A DNA stretch of 64,000 nucleotides from JACKDX01 sp964640175 (GTDB lineage Bacteria > Myxococcota_A > Polyangia > Polyangiales > GCA-016699535), in contig CAZXFW010000003.1 of assembly GCA_964640175.1 (NCBI GenBank), positions 124,001-188,000 on the forward strand, written 5' to 3'. The position numbers and the translations under genes are program-made. Below the pieces are notes generated by a model. It saw nothing but the letters and a program-made list of their open reading frames with translations, was not told where the DNA came from and made no database searches. Positions 15,362 through 24,789 of the stretch are shown in pieces (position 1 is the stretch's first letter; each line of letters begins with the position of its first letter).

Positions 15362-16375
15362 ATGGTGCAGATTCGTTATGATAAGGATGCAGACCTCAGC
15401 CTCATTCAAAAGAAAAAAGTAGCGGTCATAGGCTACGGCTCACAAGGACATGCCCATGCCCTTAATCTTAAAGAAAGTGGCGTGGATGTGCGTATCGGGC
15501 TGCATGAAGGCAGTCGTTCTAAAGAAACCGCCAAACTGGATGGGTTACGGGTGCTCTCTGTGCGAGACGCAAGCGAGGAAGCTGACGTCATCATGCTGCT
15601 TGCACCGGACACCTCTCAAAAAGCGATTTACAAAGAGCACATCGAGCCACACTTGAAAGAAGGGAAAACGTTGATGTTTGCCCATGGGTTCAACATCCGT
15701 TTTGGCGAGATTCAACCACCAAGTCACGTGGATGTGAGCATGGTGGCCCCCAAAGGGCCAGGACACCGCGTACGCGAAACCTACAAAGAAGGTGGCGGTG
15801 TGCCCGCGTTGCTTGCGGTTCACCAAGATGCAAGCGGGCAGGCAGATCAGAATGCATTGGCGTATGCCAAAGGCATTGGCGCAACGCGCGCAGGCGTGTT
15901 GAGCACGACTTTTTCCGAAGAAACCGAAACCGATCTTTTTGGTGAGCAAGCGGTGCTTTGTGGTGGTGCGAGTGCATTGGTAAAAGCAGGGTTTGAGACA
16001 CTTGTAGAAGCCGGATATCAACCCGAAATTGCCTACTTTGAATGTTTGCATGAACTCAAGCTCATCGTTGATTTGATGTACCGAGGAGGACTGAACTACA
16101 TGCGGTATTCCATTAGCGACACGGCAGAATGGGGCGATTACGTTTCTGGACCACGCGTGATCACCAATCAAACCAAGGCCGAGATGAAAGCTATTTTAGA
16201 AGACGTCCGTTCGGGTAAGTTCGCCAAGAACTGGATTGCAGAAAACGAGGCCGGACGCCCCAATTACAAGAAACATGTCCGCACCGAACAGGAACATCCC
16301 ATTGAGAAAATCGGTGCAAAGCTTCGTGAAATGATGCCTTTTGTCGAACCGGTGACCATTAAGTCAGGAGACTGA
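15362..16375 (+). CDS. ilvC: Ketol-acid reductoisomerase, class I
   Basis: 337 residues, the short class I form. Converts acetolactate or acetohydroxybutyrate to the dihydroxy acid with NADPH and Mg. The nucleotide-binding loop GYGSQGHAHALNLKESG is followed by RIGLHEGSRS, whose Arg and Ser residues are those that usually select NADPH. Metal and substrate residues appear in FSEETETDLFGEQAVLCGG and ISDTAEWGDY. The C-terminal region around residue 270-300 holds the lid. Located between ilvN and leuA (2-nt gap). Confidence 0.97.
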   Translation: MVQIRYDKDADLSLIQKKKVAVIGYGSQGHAHALNLKESGVDVRIGLHEGSRSKETAKLDGLRVLSVRDASEEADVIMLLAPDTSQKAIYKEHIEPHLKEGKTLMFAHGFNIRFGEIQPPSHVDVSMVAPKGPGHRVRETYKEGGGVPALLAVHQDASGQADQNALAYAKGIGATRAGVLSTTFSEETETDLFGEQAVLCGGASALVKAGFETLVEAGYQPEIAYFECLHELKLIVDLMYRGGLNYMRYSISDTAEWGDYVSGPRVITNQTKAEMKAILEDVRSGKFAKNWIAENEAGRPNYKKHVRTEQEHPIEKIGAKLREMMPFVEPVTIKSGD

Positions 16376-16377
16376 AC

Positions 16378-18033
16378 ATGCAGCCCAAGGAAACCAACTA
16401 CGTTCGCATTTTCGACACCACCTTGAGGGATGGCGAACAGTCCCCAGGTGCTAGCATGACTTCCAACGAAAAACTGGAAGTCGCTCGCATGCTGTCCAGG
16501 GTGGGTGTCGATGTGATCGAAGCTGGTTTCCCTGCTGCCTCACCCGATGACTTGGCCGCTGTCAAAGCCATCGCACATCAGGTCGGCAACCAACGCGTTG
16601 AAGGACGCCCTTCGGCAGAGCCACCCACGGTATGTGGGTTGGCTCGTGCTCAGGAAAGGGACATCGAACAAGCCTGGGAAGCAGTCAGTCCCGCCAAATA
16701 TCCACGTATCCATACTTTTTTGGCGACTTCGCCCATTCACCGTGAGCACAAGCTCCGCATGAGCCGGGAGCAAGTGCTCAAACGCGTCGATGAGATGGTG
16801 CGGTTTGCGTCCAAGCTATGCAACGATGTGGAGTTTAGCCCTGAAGATGCCGGTCGCACCGAAGAGGACTTTTTGCATGAAGTGTTGGCGGTGGCTATTG
16901 CCGCAGGCGCACGCACGCTCAATATCCCCGACACAGTGGGTTACACCCTACCCGACGAGTTCGGCGCACGCATCGGTAACATTCAAAAGAATGTCAAAGG
17001 CATCGAGAACGTTGTGATTTCTGTACACTGTCACAATGATCTTGGTCTTGCCACTGCAAACTCACTTGCTGGGATTCGAGCTGGCGCTCGTCAAGTCGAG
17101 GTCGCTATCAATGGTATTGGCGAACGTGCTGGAAATACGTCGCTTGAAGAAATTGTGATGGCACTTCATACCCGACGTGCATTACTCGAGCTACAAACGG
17201 GCATTGACACCACTCAACTCACTCGCGCAAGTCGATTGGTGAGCAAAACCACAGGCATCGTCGTGCAGCCGAACAAGGCTATTGTCGGTGCCAATGCCTT
17301 TGCGCATGAAGCAGGCATCCATCAAGACGGCATGCTCAAGCATGAAGAAACGTATGAAATCATGCGTCCAGAAACCGTAGGCGCCACACAAAGCCATCTT
17401 GTACTTGGCAAGCATTCGGGGCGGCACGCCTTTAGTGTGCGGCTCAACGACCTGGGCTATGAATTGGAAGGCGAACAACTGGACAAAGCATTCCGTCAGT
17501 TCAAAGTGCTTGCAGACAAAAAGAAGTCTGTGACAGATGCCGATCTGGAAGCATTGGCCAGCTCCGAGCTCCATCCCCCAGAAGAGCATTTTGTGCTTGA
17601 ACGTGTACAGGTGAGCTCTGCATTGGGAGGGATCCCGACAGCGACCATTCGCATGGTGAGCGCCGACGGTGTTTCCCATACCCATGCTGCCGTAGGCAGC
17701 GGACCCATCGATGCACTGTACAAGGCCATCGATGCTATCGTGCAAGCACCCAGTGTTCTTCTGGAATACTCCGTACATGCCGTCACCGAAGGCATCGATG
17801 CGCTGGGAGAGGTGAGCGTGCGCATTCGTAGCGCAAGCGCCTCTAAAGGCCAAAGTGCACAACACGGCCGATCGCAACATATCTTCTATGGCCATGGTGC
17901 AGATCCAGACATTTTATTAGCGAGCGCCAAAGCCTATGTCACAGCACTTAATCGTTTATTATCCCATCGCGAACCTACGAAAATTGCTACATCTTCCGCG
18001 AGCCCAGCCGCGGAAGCACATCACCGTTCTTAA
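16378..18033 (+). CDS. leuA: 2-isopropylmalate synthase
   Basis: 551 residues. Condenses acetyl-CoA with 2-oxoisovalerate, the first committed step to leucine. Signature RIFDTTLRDGEQSPGASM at the N-terminus, metal-binding HCHNDLGLATANS and NGIGERAGNTSLEEIVM in the barrel, and a C-terminal LeuA dimer/regulatory domain (about residues 390-515) expected to bind leucine for feedback inhibition. The last 35 residues are Ser/Ala-rich and probably disordered. It lies with its paralogue cimA in the same operon; the SPGASM wording marks this one as LeuA. Confidence 0.96.
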   Translation: MQPKETNYVRIFDTTLRDGEQSPGASMTSNEKLEVARMLSRVGVDVIEAGFPAASPDDLAAVKAIAHQVGNQRVEGRPSAEPPTVCGLARAQERDIEQAWEAVSPAKYPRIHTFLATSPIHREHKLRMSREQVLKRVDEMVRFASKLCNDVEFSPEDAGRTEEDFLHEVLAVAIAAGARTLNIPDTVGYTLPDEFGARIGNIQKNVKGIENVVISVHCHNDLGLATANSLAGIRAGARQVEVAINGIGERAGNTSLEEIVMALHTRRALLELQTGIDTTQLTRASRLVSKTTGIVVQPNKAIVGANAFAHEAGIHQDGMLKHEETYEIMRPETVGATQSHLVLGKHSGRHAFSVRLNDLGYELEGEQLDKAFRQFKVLADKKKSVTDADLEALASSELHPPEEHFVLERVQVSSALGGIPTATIRMVSADGVSHTHAAVGSGPIDALYKAIDAIVQAPSVLLEYSVHAVTEGIDALGEVSVRIRSASASKGQSAQHGRSQHIFYGHGADPDILLASAKAYVTALNRLLSHREPTKIATSSASPAAEAHHRS

Positions 18034-18041
18034 GGAGAACA

Positions 18042-19445
18042 ATGGCTGCTACACTGTTTGACAAAGTATGGAATACTCACGTCGTTGCTGAAGAAGCAAA
18101 CCGCCCTGCCATACTCTACATTGATCTTCACTTGATTCACGAAGTGACTTCTCCGCAAGCATTTGCCGGCCTGAGGCAACGTGGACTGCGTGTTCGTCAA
18201 CCTGATCGCACCGTGGCCACCATGGATCACTCCACACCCACCCTCCCGAAATCATTGGCAGTCGTCGATACCATGGCCGAAGCTCAACTCAAGCAGCTTG
18301 AAAACAACTGCCGAGAGTTTGGAATCACATTGCATGCCATGGGGAGTAAATACCATGGCATTGTGCATGTGATTGGCCCTGAGCTTGGCCTGACTCAACC
18401 CGGCATGACGATCGTCTGCGGGGACAGTCATACATCGACTCACGGTGCCTTTGGCGCCTTGGCCTTTGGGATCGGCACCAGCGAAGTGGAACATGTGCTT
18501 GCAACTCAATGTTTGCTGCAACGACGCCCCAAAACTTACGAAGTTGCCGTAGAAGGAACGCTGAGTAAAGGCGTTACTGCCAAAGACATCATCCTTGCGC
18601 TCATTGCAAGAATTGGGACGGATGGCGGCACAGGGTACGTCCTGGAATATACCGGCTCTGCCATACGTGCGCTTGACATGGAAGCTCGTATGACTGTCTG
18701 CAACATGAGCATCGAAGCAGGTGCTCGTGCAGGCATGATCGCACCCGATGACGTCACATTCGAATATCTCTCAGGTCGGCAAAAAGCTCCCCAAGGTCAG
18801 GCGTGGGACAATGCGGTCGCACGATGGAAATACTTGCCAAGTGATCCTGGCGCTACCTACGATTCTAGAATTGCATTGGATGCCTCTCGCCTTGAGCCGA
18901 TGATCACGTATGGAACAAACCCTGGCATGGGTGTGTCCATTACACAGGCCGTACCTGCTCCTTCGACCATGAAGGACACCGCAGAGCGCCAAGCTCTGGA
19001 AAAAGCCCTCAATTACATGGCATTGGAACCGGGCAAACCGTTGTTGGGCAAACCCATTGATGTGGTGTTCATCGGCTCATGCACGAACTCTCGTATTTCT
19101 GATTTGCGACTTGCAGCGTCTATTCTCAAAGGACGTAAGGTCGCTTCCTCTGTACGCACACTTGTAGTGCCTGGCTCTGAAGAGGTTAAACGCGAGGCGG
19201 AAGCAGAAGGTCTCGACAAAGTGTTTCAGGCGGCTGGCGCCGAATGGCGCAACCCAGGATGTTCCATGTGCATTGCGATGAATGGCGATCAACTTAGCCC
19301 AGGTCAATATGCCGTCAGCACCAGCAACCGAAACTTCGAAGGCAGACAAGGTAAAGGTGGGCGCACATTTTTGGCTTCGCCATTAACCGCAGCAGCTACG
19401 GCTATTGAAGGACGCATTGCAGATGTGCGTACTTTGCTCACGTAA
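18042..19445 (+). CDS. leuC: 3-isopropylmalate dehydratase large subunit
   Basis: 467 residues, aconitase family; isomerises 2-isopropylmalate to 3-isopropylmalate and, in citramalate-using organisms, citramalate to 3-methylmalate. The [4Fe-4S] cysteines are in VFIGSCTNSRISDL and NPGCSMCIAMN. Also seen are GDSHTSTHGAFGALAFGIGTSEVEHVLATQ and the N-terminal TLFDKVWNTHVV. A ribosome site AAGGAG lies at the leuA-leuC gap. Works with LeuD encoded next. Confidence 0.97.
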   Translation: MAATLFDKVWNTHVVAEEANRPAILYIDLHLIHEVTSPQAFAGLRQRGLRVRQPDRTVATMDHSTPTLPKSLAVVDTMAEAQLKQLENNCREFGITLHAMGSKYHGIVHVIGPELGLTQPGMTIVCGDSHTSTHGAFGALAFGIGTSEVEHVLATQCLLQRRPKTYEVAVEGTLSKGVTAKDIILALIARIGTDGGTGYVLEYTGSAIRALDMEARMTVCNMSIEAGARAGMIAPDDVTFEYLSGRQKAPQGQAWDNAVARWKYLPSDPGATYDSRIALDASRLEPMITYGTNPGMGVSITQAVPAPSTMKDTAERQALEKALNYMALEPGKPLLGKPIDVVFIGSCTNSRISDLRLAASILKGRKVASSVRTLVVPGSEEVKREAEAEGLDKVFQAAGAEWRNPGCSMCIAMNGDQLSPGQYAVSTSNRNFEGRQGKGGRTFLASPLTAAATAIEGRIADVRTLLT

Positions 19446-19456
19446 AAAGGAATACT

Positions 19457-20053
19457 GTGAAAAAATTTAAATCCGTTACATCGCATGTGGTGCCATTGGT
19501 CATCGACAACATCGACACCGATCAGATTATCCCCGCACGTTTCCTTAAGGTGACCGACAAACATGGACTAGGCGAAAGTCTGTTTGCGGACTGGCGTTAT
19601 CTGCAAGACGGGAGTTCCAATCCGGACTTTCCGCTTAATTTTTCAGACTCTCAAGGGGCACACGTGCTTCTTGCGGGACACAATTTCGGCTCAGGTTCAT
19701 CCAGAGAGCATGCTCCCTGGGCCCTGGTGGCATGGGGCTTTCAAGCAGTGATCGCTTTGTCTTTTGCAGATATCTTTAAGAACAATGCGTTAAAAAATGG
19801 TTTACTTCCTGTGCAGGTAGACAGCCACACACACGCTGCATTGCTTAGCGCTGTCCAAAAACAACCCCAAGCCCAGGTGACGGTTGACCTAGCTACTCAA
19901 CAGCTGACGCTGCCCGATGGCTCTTTTTGTGAATTCCCTATCGAATCTTTTTCCAAACACTGCCTACTCGAAGGCATCGATGAGCTTGAGTACATTCTTT
20001 CTTTCAAGAAAGACATCGAAGCCTACGAACGTACGGATAAAGGTCATGGCTAA
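19457..20053 (+). CDS. leuD: 3-isopropylmalate dehydratase small subunit
   Basis: 198 residues from GTG 19457, with AAAAAGG just upstream. Swivel domain of the aconitase family: VIDNIDTDQIIPARFLK and NFGSGSSREHAPWAL are the substrate-contact motifs, followed by ALSFADIFKNNALKNGLLPV. Forms the LeuCD heterodimer. The cimA start codon lies within its last codons (8-nt overlap), which implies coupled translation. Confidence 0.96.
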   Translation: MKKFKSVTSHVVPLVIDNIDTDQIIPARFLKVTDKHGLGESLFADWRYLQDGSSNPDFPLNFSDSQGAHVLLAGHNFGSGSSREHAPWALVAWGFQAVIALSFADIFKNNALKNGLLPVQVDSHTHAALLSAVQKQPQAQVTVDLATQQLTLPDGSFCEFPIESFSKHCLLEGIDELEYILSFKKDIEAYERTDKGHG

Positions 20054-21653
20054 GCCTTACATTCATATTTACGACACTACGTTGCGTGACGGCACGCAGC
20101 GTGAGGGCATTTCCTATTCATGTCAGGATAAACTTCGGATTGCAAAACGCTTGGATCGCTTTGGGGTCATGTTCATCGAAGGCGGCTGGCCTGGCTCTAA
20201 CCCTAAAGACATTGAGTTCTTTGAACGCGCAAAAGACATGGAATGGTCTCATGCCGCTCTTTCCGCCTTTGGTTCCACGCGCCGAGTCAATATCGCAGTT
20301 GAAGAGGACGTCAACCTCAACACCTTGCTTGACGCTCAGACTCCGGTTTGCACGATCTTTGGCAAGAGCTGGGGGTTACATGTCATTGAAGTGCTGCGCA
20401 CCAGTTTGGAACAGAACCTTTTGCTGATTGAAGAAAGCGTGGCGTATCTGTGTTCACAAGGTCGTCGCGTCGTGTATGACGCCGAGCACTTTTTTGACGG
20501 CTACTATGCAGATCCATCGTATGCTCTGGAGACGCTAAGCGCGGCTAAACGCGGTGGAGCCGAAGTCCTGGTGCTCTGCGATACCAACGGCGGCAGCCTT
20601 CCTTGGCAAATCCATGAAATTACTGAAAAAGTTTGCCAATCGTTACAACACCCCGTGGGCATTCATGCCCATAACGATACAGGATGCGCCGTGGCCAACA
20701 GTCTTGCCGCAGTGCGCGCAGGCGCCGTTCATGTTCAGGGAACCGTCAATGGGTATGGAGAGCGCTGCGGAAACGCCAACCTCATGACCATTGTACCGGA
20801 TTTGGAAATCAAAATGGACCTCAGCTGCCTTCCTGAAGGCAAACTCGCTGAACTCCAAGATGTCTCACGTTATGTCACGCAGCTAGCCAACTTACCTTTT
20901 GATGAACACTTGCCGTATGTTGGACGAAGTGCCTTTGCACACAAAGGTGGCGTTCATGTCGCAGCCATGCGGCGCAGTGCGCTGTCGTATCAACACGTCG
21001 ATCCAGAACTGGTGGGCAATGAATCACGCACTCTCGTGAGTGAACTTTCGGGCCGAGGGAATGTTCTTACCAAGGCCGAAGAGCATGGCGTGCAGGTTTC
21101 TTCCGGGATTGATGTTGAAGTACTTCAACACATCAAAGAGTGTGAAGCCCAAGGCTATTCGTTTGAATCGGCAGAAGCCTCTGTAGCACTCATGCTCCAG
21201 CGAAAGAGCCCTGGTTACCGCCCTCCTTTTACGATCATTGATTACGAGGTCAAAGCTGGTAAACGCGAAGGCACACGCACGTACGCTGAAGCCTCCGTCA
21301 AAGTGGAAGTCAACCATCACATTGAGCATGCGATCGCCGAGGGCGACGGTCCTGTGGGAGCGTTAGATGCCGCCTTGCGCAAGGCCCTTTTGCCATATAT
21401 TCCGCATGTCGAGGACATTGGACTTGTGGACTACAAAGTCCGGATCCTTGACGGAGGGGACGGCACGTCTGCCATCGTACGCGTACTCATCGACAGCCGA
21501 CGAGGTCATCAAACGTGGAGCACCGTCGGAGCTTCATGCAATATCATTGAAGCTTCTCTTTATGCATTGGTCGATGGTATCGAGTATGGTTTATTGTTAG
21601 AAGTCGCTCCGAGTACGGAGCGTCCCGTAGCGTTAAAAGTAGGTATCGGATGA
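20046..21653 (+). CDS. cimA: (R)-citramalate synthase
   Basis: 535 residues from ATG 20046 (AAAGGT just upstream; the frame runs open further upstream inside leuD but not as a real start). Condenses pyruvate with acetyl-CoA to citramalate, the entry to threonine-independent isoleucine synthesis. The citramalate-synthase form of the family signature is clear: YDTTLRDGTQREGISYS, EGGWPGSNPKDIEFF, CDTNGGSLPWQ, HAHNDTGCAVANSLAA, NGYGERCGNANL. A C-terminal allosteric domain (about 400-525) should bind isoleucine. It sits between leuD and leuB, whose products also act on its product chain. Confidence 0.93.
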   Translation: MAKPYIHIYDTTLRDGTQREGISYSCQDKLRIAKRLDRFGVMFIEGGWPGSNPKDIEFFERAKDMEWSHAALSAFGSTRRVNIAVEEDVNLNTLLDAQTPVCTIFGKSWGLHVIEVLRTSLEQNLLLIEESVAYLCSQGRRVVYDAEHFFDGYYADPSYALETLSAAKRGGAEVLVLCDTNGGSLPWQIHEITEKVCQSLQHPVGIHAHNDTGCAVANSLAAVRAGAVHVQGTVNGYGERCGNANLMTIVPDLEIKMDLSCLPEGKLAELQDVSRYVTQLANLPFDEHLPYVGRSAFAHKGGVHVAAMRRSALSYQHVDPELVGNESRTLVSELSGRGNVLTKAEEHGVQVSSGIDVEVLQHIKECEAQGYSFESAEASVALMLQRKSPGYRPPFTIIDYEVKAGKREGTRTYAEASVKVEVNHHIEHAIAEGDGPVGALDAALRKALLPYIPHVEDIGLVDYKVRILDGGDGTSAIVRVLIDSRRGHQTWSTVGASCNIIEASLYALVDGIEYGLLLEVAPSTERPVALKVGIG

Positions 21654-22723
21654 CTGCACACATTGTTATGTTGCCCGGCGATGGTATTGGACCAGAAATC
21701 GTCGCTTCAGCACGTCGCGTCTTGGAAACCATAGCCGATCGCTATGGACATGCGTTTGAGTTTGACACCCAGCTTATCGGTGGAGCAGCCATTGATGCCA
21801 CAGCAAACCCTTTACCCGATGCCACGGTTAAAGCGTGTTTGGCAGCAGATGCTGTCCTGCTTGGTGCCGTAGGCGGCCCCAAATGGGATGATCCCTCTGC
21901 CAAAGTTCGGCCCGAACAAGGCTTGCTGGGGATACGCAAGTCATTGAAACTGTTTGCAAACCTTCGCCCCGTCAAACTCTTTCCCGAACTTATTTCGGCC
22001 TCGCCGTTACGTCCCGAAGTGCTGCGCGGTGTTGATCTTATGGTGGTGCGGGAACTTACCGGCGGCATTTATTTTGGAGAGCCTCGTTTTCGCGAAGCAC
22101 ATGGCGACGGCGAGCGCGCGGTCGACACACTTGAATACACCACAGAGGAGATCGTGCGTGTAGTTCGTCTTGCATTCGAGATTGCCAAAACACGTCGTGG
22201 GAAAGTAACTTCCGTCGACAAAGCCAACGTGCTGGAGTCGTCCCGGCTCTGGCGTCACGTGGCGACTGACGTCGCGAAAGACTTCCCCGAGGTAACGCTT
22301 GAGCATCAGCTGGTAGACTCGGCCGCAATGCGCTTGGTAACCGATCCGAGCTCCTTTGATGTGCTAGTGACGGAAAATATGTTTGGAGACATCTTATCGG
22401 ATGAAGCCGCTGTACTCACAGGTTCTTTGGGCATGCTTCCCAGCGCTTCGTTGGGAGAAGGGAAACGAGGCCTTTACGAACCGATTCATGGCTCTGCTCC
22501 TGATATCGCCGGCAAAGGCATCGCCAACCCACTAGGAACCATCCTAAGCGCGGCTCTTTTGTTACGGCATAGCCTCGGCCTGAGTAACGAAGCCGATGCC
22601 GTTGACACGGCTGTGACACGTTGCATCGCCATGGGACTACGAACGGCTGACCTGGACGCTTCCCAAGCCTGCACCACAGCGGAAGTCACTCAAGCAGTGG
22701 TTGATGCAATTACAAAGACATAA
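21650..22723 (+). CDS. leuB: 3-isopropylmalate dehydrogenase
   Basis: 357 residues; oxidatively decarboxylates 3-isopropylmalate (and 3-methylmalate) with NAD. Motifs: VMLPGDGIGPEIVASARRVL at the start, GAVGGPKWDD, LRPVKLFPEL, VRELTGGIYFGEPR, and the metal/NAD region TENMFGDILSDEAAVLTGSLG followed by EPIHGSAPDIAGKGIANP. It overlaps cimA by 4 nt (ATGA). Last gene of the operon; I see no strong intrinsic terminator in the 87 bp before the next gene. Confidence 0.97.
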   Translation: MTAHIVMLPGDGIGPEIVASARRVLETIADRYGHAFEFDTQLIGGAAIDATANPLPDATVKACLAADAVLLGAVGGPKWDDPSAKVRPEQGLLGIRKSLKLFANLRPVKLFPELISASPLRPEVLRGVDLMVVRELTGGIYFGEPRFREAHGDGERAVDTLEYTTEEIVRVVRLAFEIAKTRRGKVTSVDKANVLESSRLWRHVATDVAKDFPEVTLEHQLVDSAAMRLVTDPSSFDVLVTENMFGDILSDEAAVLTGSLGMLPSASLGEGKRGLYEPIHGSAPDIAGKGIANPLGTILSAALLLRHSLGLSNEADAVDTAVTRCIAMGLRTADLDASQACTTAEVTQAVVDAITKT

Positions 22724-22810
22724 ACACACACCGATTGGCTCCGAAAGCCTCAATTGCATATCCCGCATAGCTGGGGCAGTATTCAGGCAACATAAGAAAG
22801 GAAACCTGCT

Positions 22811-23173
22811 ATGATACGTTTACTAATAAGCTGGGGCATTTTAGCTTTTGCAATTTGGGCGACTGCACGCTTCATGCCTGGAATTAAAGTTTCCGGAGCG
22901 GGAGGCGCATTATGGGTTGCGCTCATTTTTGCGACGCTTAGCTTTCTCTTTGGATGGCTCCTGTTTGTATTTATTGGAATTGGAACGTTGGGGCTTGGAT
23001 TTTTGTTTGGGTTTTTAACTCACTGGGTTGTCAATGCAGTGCTTTTGCGATTCACCGACACTTTGACTTCGAAGTTTCAGGTTTCCTCTTGGTCAACGGC
23101 GTTCATCGCAGCATTGATCATCTCATTGATTACCTTTGCAGGACACTACGTCTGGCGCCAAGCCGCGGCATAG
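22811..23173 (+). CDS. Small four-helix membrane protein, phage-holin-IV-type family
   Basis: 120 residues with four hydrophobic helices (about 4-22, 31-52, 54-75 and 95-114) and little else, like the 'mycobacterial 4 TMS phage holin superfamily IV' family (PF04020-type). Despite the family name most members are chromosomal inner-membrane proteins of unknown role, not lysis proteins. A good ribosome site (AGAAAGGAAA) precedes ATG 22811. Stands alone after the BCAA operon. Confidence 0.75.
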   Translation: MIRLLISWGILAFAIWATARFMPGIKVSGAGGALWVALIFATLSFLFGWLLFVFIGIGTLGLGFLFGFLTHWVVNAVLLRFTDTLTSKFQVSSWSTAFIAALIISLITFAGHYVWRQAAA

Positions 23174-23320
23174 AACACGTGTCGTCCGCCACAACGCTTC
23201 AAAGCGTGCCGTGGCCTCCCACGCTTCGTAATAGACTGCCATCCCCGACGGCATCGGGTGTAAATGTTAAATACCTAGCGTTTTCTTGAAAAATCGCGCA
23301 TAGTTAATGGGGGCTTGTGT

Positions 23321-23953
23321 ATGGGAAAAACACTATTCACAACATGGCTATTTCTTCTAAGTGCGTGTGTCGTTTTCGATGAAAGTCTCGTTTCCGGGGA
23401 TGGAGGAGAGCCCGATACGGATGTAGCCTCGGATGCTGCCACCGATACGCCCTCGGACACACCGTTAGATACGCCTTTAGATACGCCCACGGATACACCG
23501 TTAGACACACCTTTAGATACGCCCACAGATACACCGTTAGACACGCCCATCGACACTCCGCCCGATACCCCGCCGCCATCTCCTGATTGCGTCAGCTACG
23601 ATCACGACTGTAATGGCACCCCACATTATTTTTACCCTGGGACAGCAGGCCAAAATTGCACCGCTGTATGTGCTTCGCATGGGGGATATGCCACAGCCAC
23701 TTCAAATGTGGTTGGAAGCGCTGGAACAACTAACCATTGCCGTCGTGTTCTACAATCCATGTTTAATACTGGTAACGAGCCTACCACCGGCTCATTTTCC
23801 ACAGGCGTAGGTTGCTCCCGACTCAATGGAAGCACACTCAAGCGTTACACTTCACCTAACACTTCGGAAACTGCATCCCATGCAACGATTGAACGCGTTT
23901 GCGCTTGCACGAACAACAACAGTTGCGAAATTAGCAACGATCATTGTTCCTAG
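23321..23953 (+). CDS. Lipoprotein with DTP tetrapeptide repeats and Cys-rich domain
   Basis: 210 residues from ATG 23321. Signal peptide with lipobox LLSAC. Residues about 41-84 are eleven tandem x-D-T-P units, a stiff acidic Pro-rich stalk. The C-terminal 120 residues hold about a dozen cysteines in paired patterns (CVSYDHDCNG, NCTAVCASHGG, RVCACTNNNSC) and are probably a disulfide-bonded extracellular module. Architecture lipid anchor - stalk - globular tip suggests display at the cell surface. Family of the tip not recognised. Confidence 0.78.
   Translation: MGKTLFTTWLFLLSACVVFDESLVSGDGGEPDTDVASDAATDTPSDTPLDTPLDTPTDTPLDTPLDTPTDTPLDTPIDTPPDTPPPSPDCVSYDHDCNGTPHYFYPGTAGQNCTAVCASHGGYATATSNVVGSAGTTNHCRRVLQSMFNTGNEPTTGSFSTGVGCSRLNGSTLKRYTSPNTSETASHATIERVCACTNNNSCEISNDHCS
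23441..23572 (+). repeat. In-gene tandem repeat (12-bp unit, 36-bp higher order)
   Basis: Eleven 12-bp units each coding x-Asp-Thr-Pro. Units group as LDTP-LDTP-TDTP, giving a near-identical 36-bp repeat at 23459-23494 and 23495-23530 with a third partial copy after it. Such arrays change length by replication slippage. Confidence 0.9.
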
Positions 23954-24083
23954 GTGTGGAGAAGATGCCACCGGGTGGGCACAGGTAGAGCTATGTGGCA
24001 ACCACTTATGGAAGATCGTCATATCTGAAGTAGCCATTGTCCCACTGCAGTACGGACGCAAGCATCAGTGGCTTAGAAAGCAG

Positions 24084-24632
24084 TTAAGATGCAGGTCTCA
24101 GATTTGCTAAATTCGCGTGATAGGATTCGATAGCGGTTTTTACAATTTCCCACGCTTGGGTTGCGCCTAGAAAATCGTCCACCACGACTGTCTTATTTTC
24201 CAAGAATTTGTATTCCTCAAAGAAGCGCCTCGTTTGACGCTGCACATGCTGGGGCAAACGGTCCAAACTGTGATAGTCCGCAAATGCAGGATCATCGGCG
24301 TGCACGGCTACTAACTTGTCATCGCTAGCTCCTTCATCCTCCATTCGGAGCACACCTATGGCACGCACTCTCAATGTTGATAACGACTGCACTGGTTCAC
24401 TGTTCAGCACAAGCACATCCAATGGGTCTCCGTCACTACAATATGTCTGTGGCACGAAGCCATAATTGGCCGGGTAAATCACAGAACTATATAAGATCCG
24501 GTCAACCCTTAGTAATCCCGTACGTTTATCCAATTCGTACTTAACGTTGGAGCCCTTGGGGATTTCAATCACCGCATGAAGTAAATGCCGCTTCATGTCA
24601 GCAAATGCTGGAATGTCATGCCAAGGATGCAT
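24084..24632 (-). CDS. ppa: Inorganic pyrophosphatase, family I
   Basis: 182 residues from ATG 24632, chosen because MHPWHDIPAF is the usual family start; an upstream in-frame start at 24704 would add 24 unlikely residues. Hydrolyses pyrophosphate in the cytoplasm. The metal-binding signature DGDPLDVLVLN is intact, as are IEIPKGSNVKYELDK, YPANYGFVPQTYC and the FFEEYKFLENK segment. Divergent from the zinc-finger gene at 24790. Confidence 0.96.
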   Translation of the reverse strand: MHPWHDIPAFADMKRHLLHAVIEIPKGSNVKYELDKRTGLLRVDRILYSSVIYPANYGFVPQTYCSDGDPLDVLVLNSEPVQSLSTLRVRAIGVLRMEDEGASDDKLVAVHADDPAFADYHSLDRLPQHVQRQTRRFFEEYKFLENKTVVVDDFLGATQAWEIVKTAIESYHANLANLRPAS

Positions 24633-24789
24633 TACTAAATCATACCGCACCCGCCAATAAATCCATAATTTGGGTATACTAGGAGAAAAGAGTTTGGGGC
24701 TCACTACGCCCTATCTCGTACTGGAAGCCAAAAACCAGGTATGCTATGTGTGTCCTTTGCTTACTTCTGATGTCCCTAGGAACAATTCA

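Noticed and set aside
22811..23173. Phage origin of the holin-IV-type gene
   Set aside because: No phage structural, lysis or integrase gene lies near; the family is mostly chromosomal despite its name.
23194..23260. Small hairpins (AAGCGTG/CACGCTT and CCCGA/TCGGG) as terminators after the membrane protein gene
   Set aside because: Neither is followed by a T-tract, and their arms overlap each other and are short.
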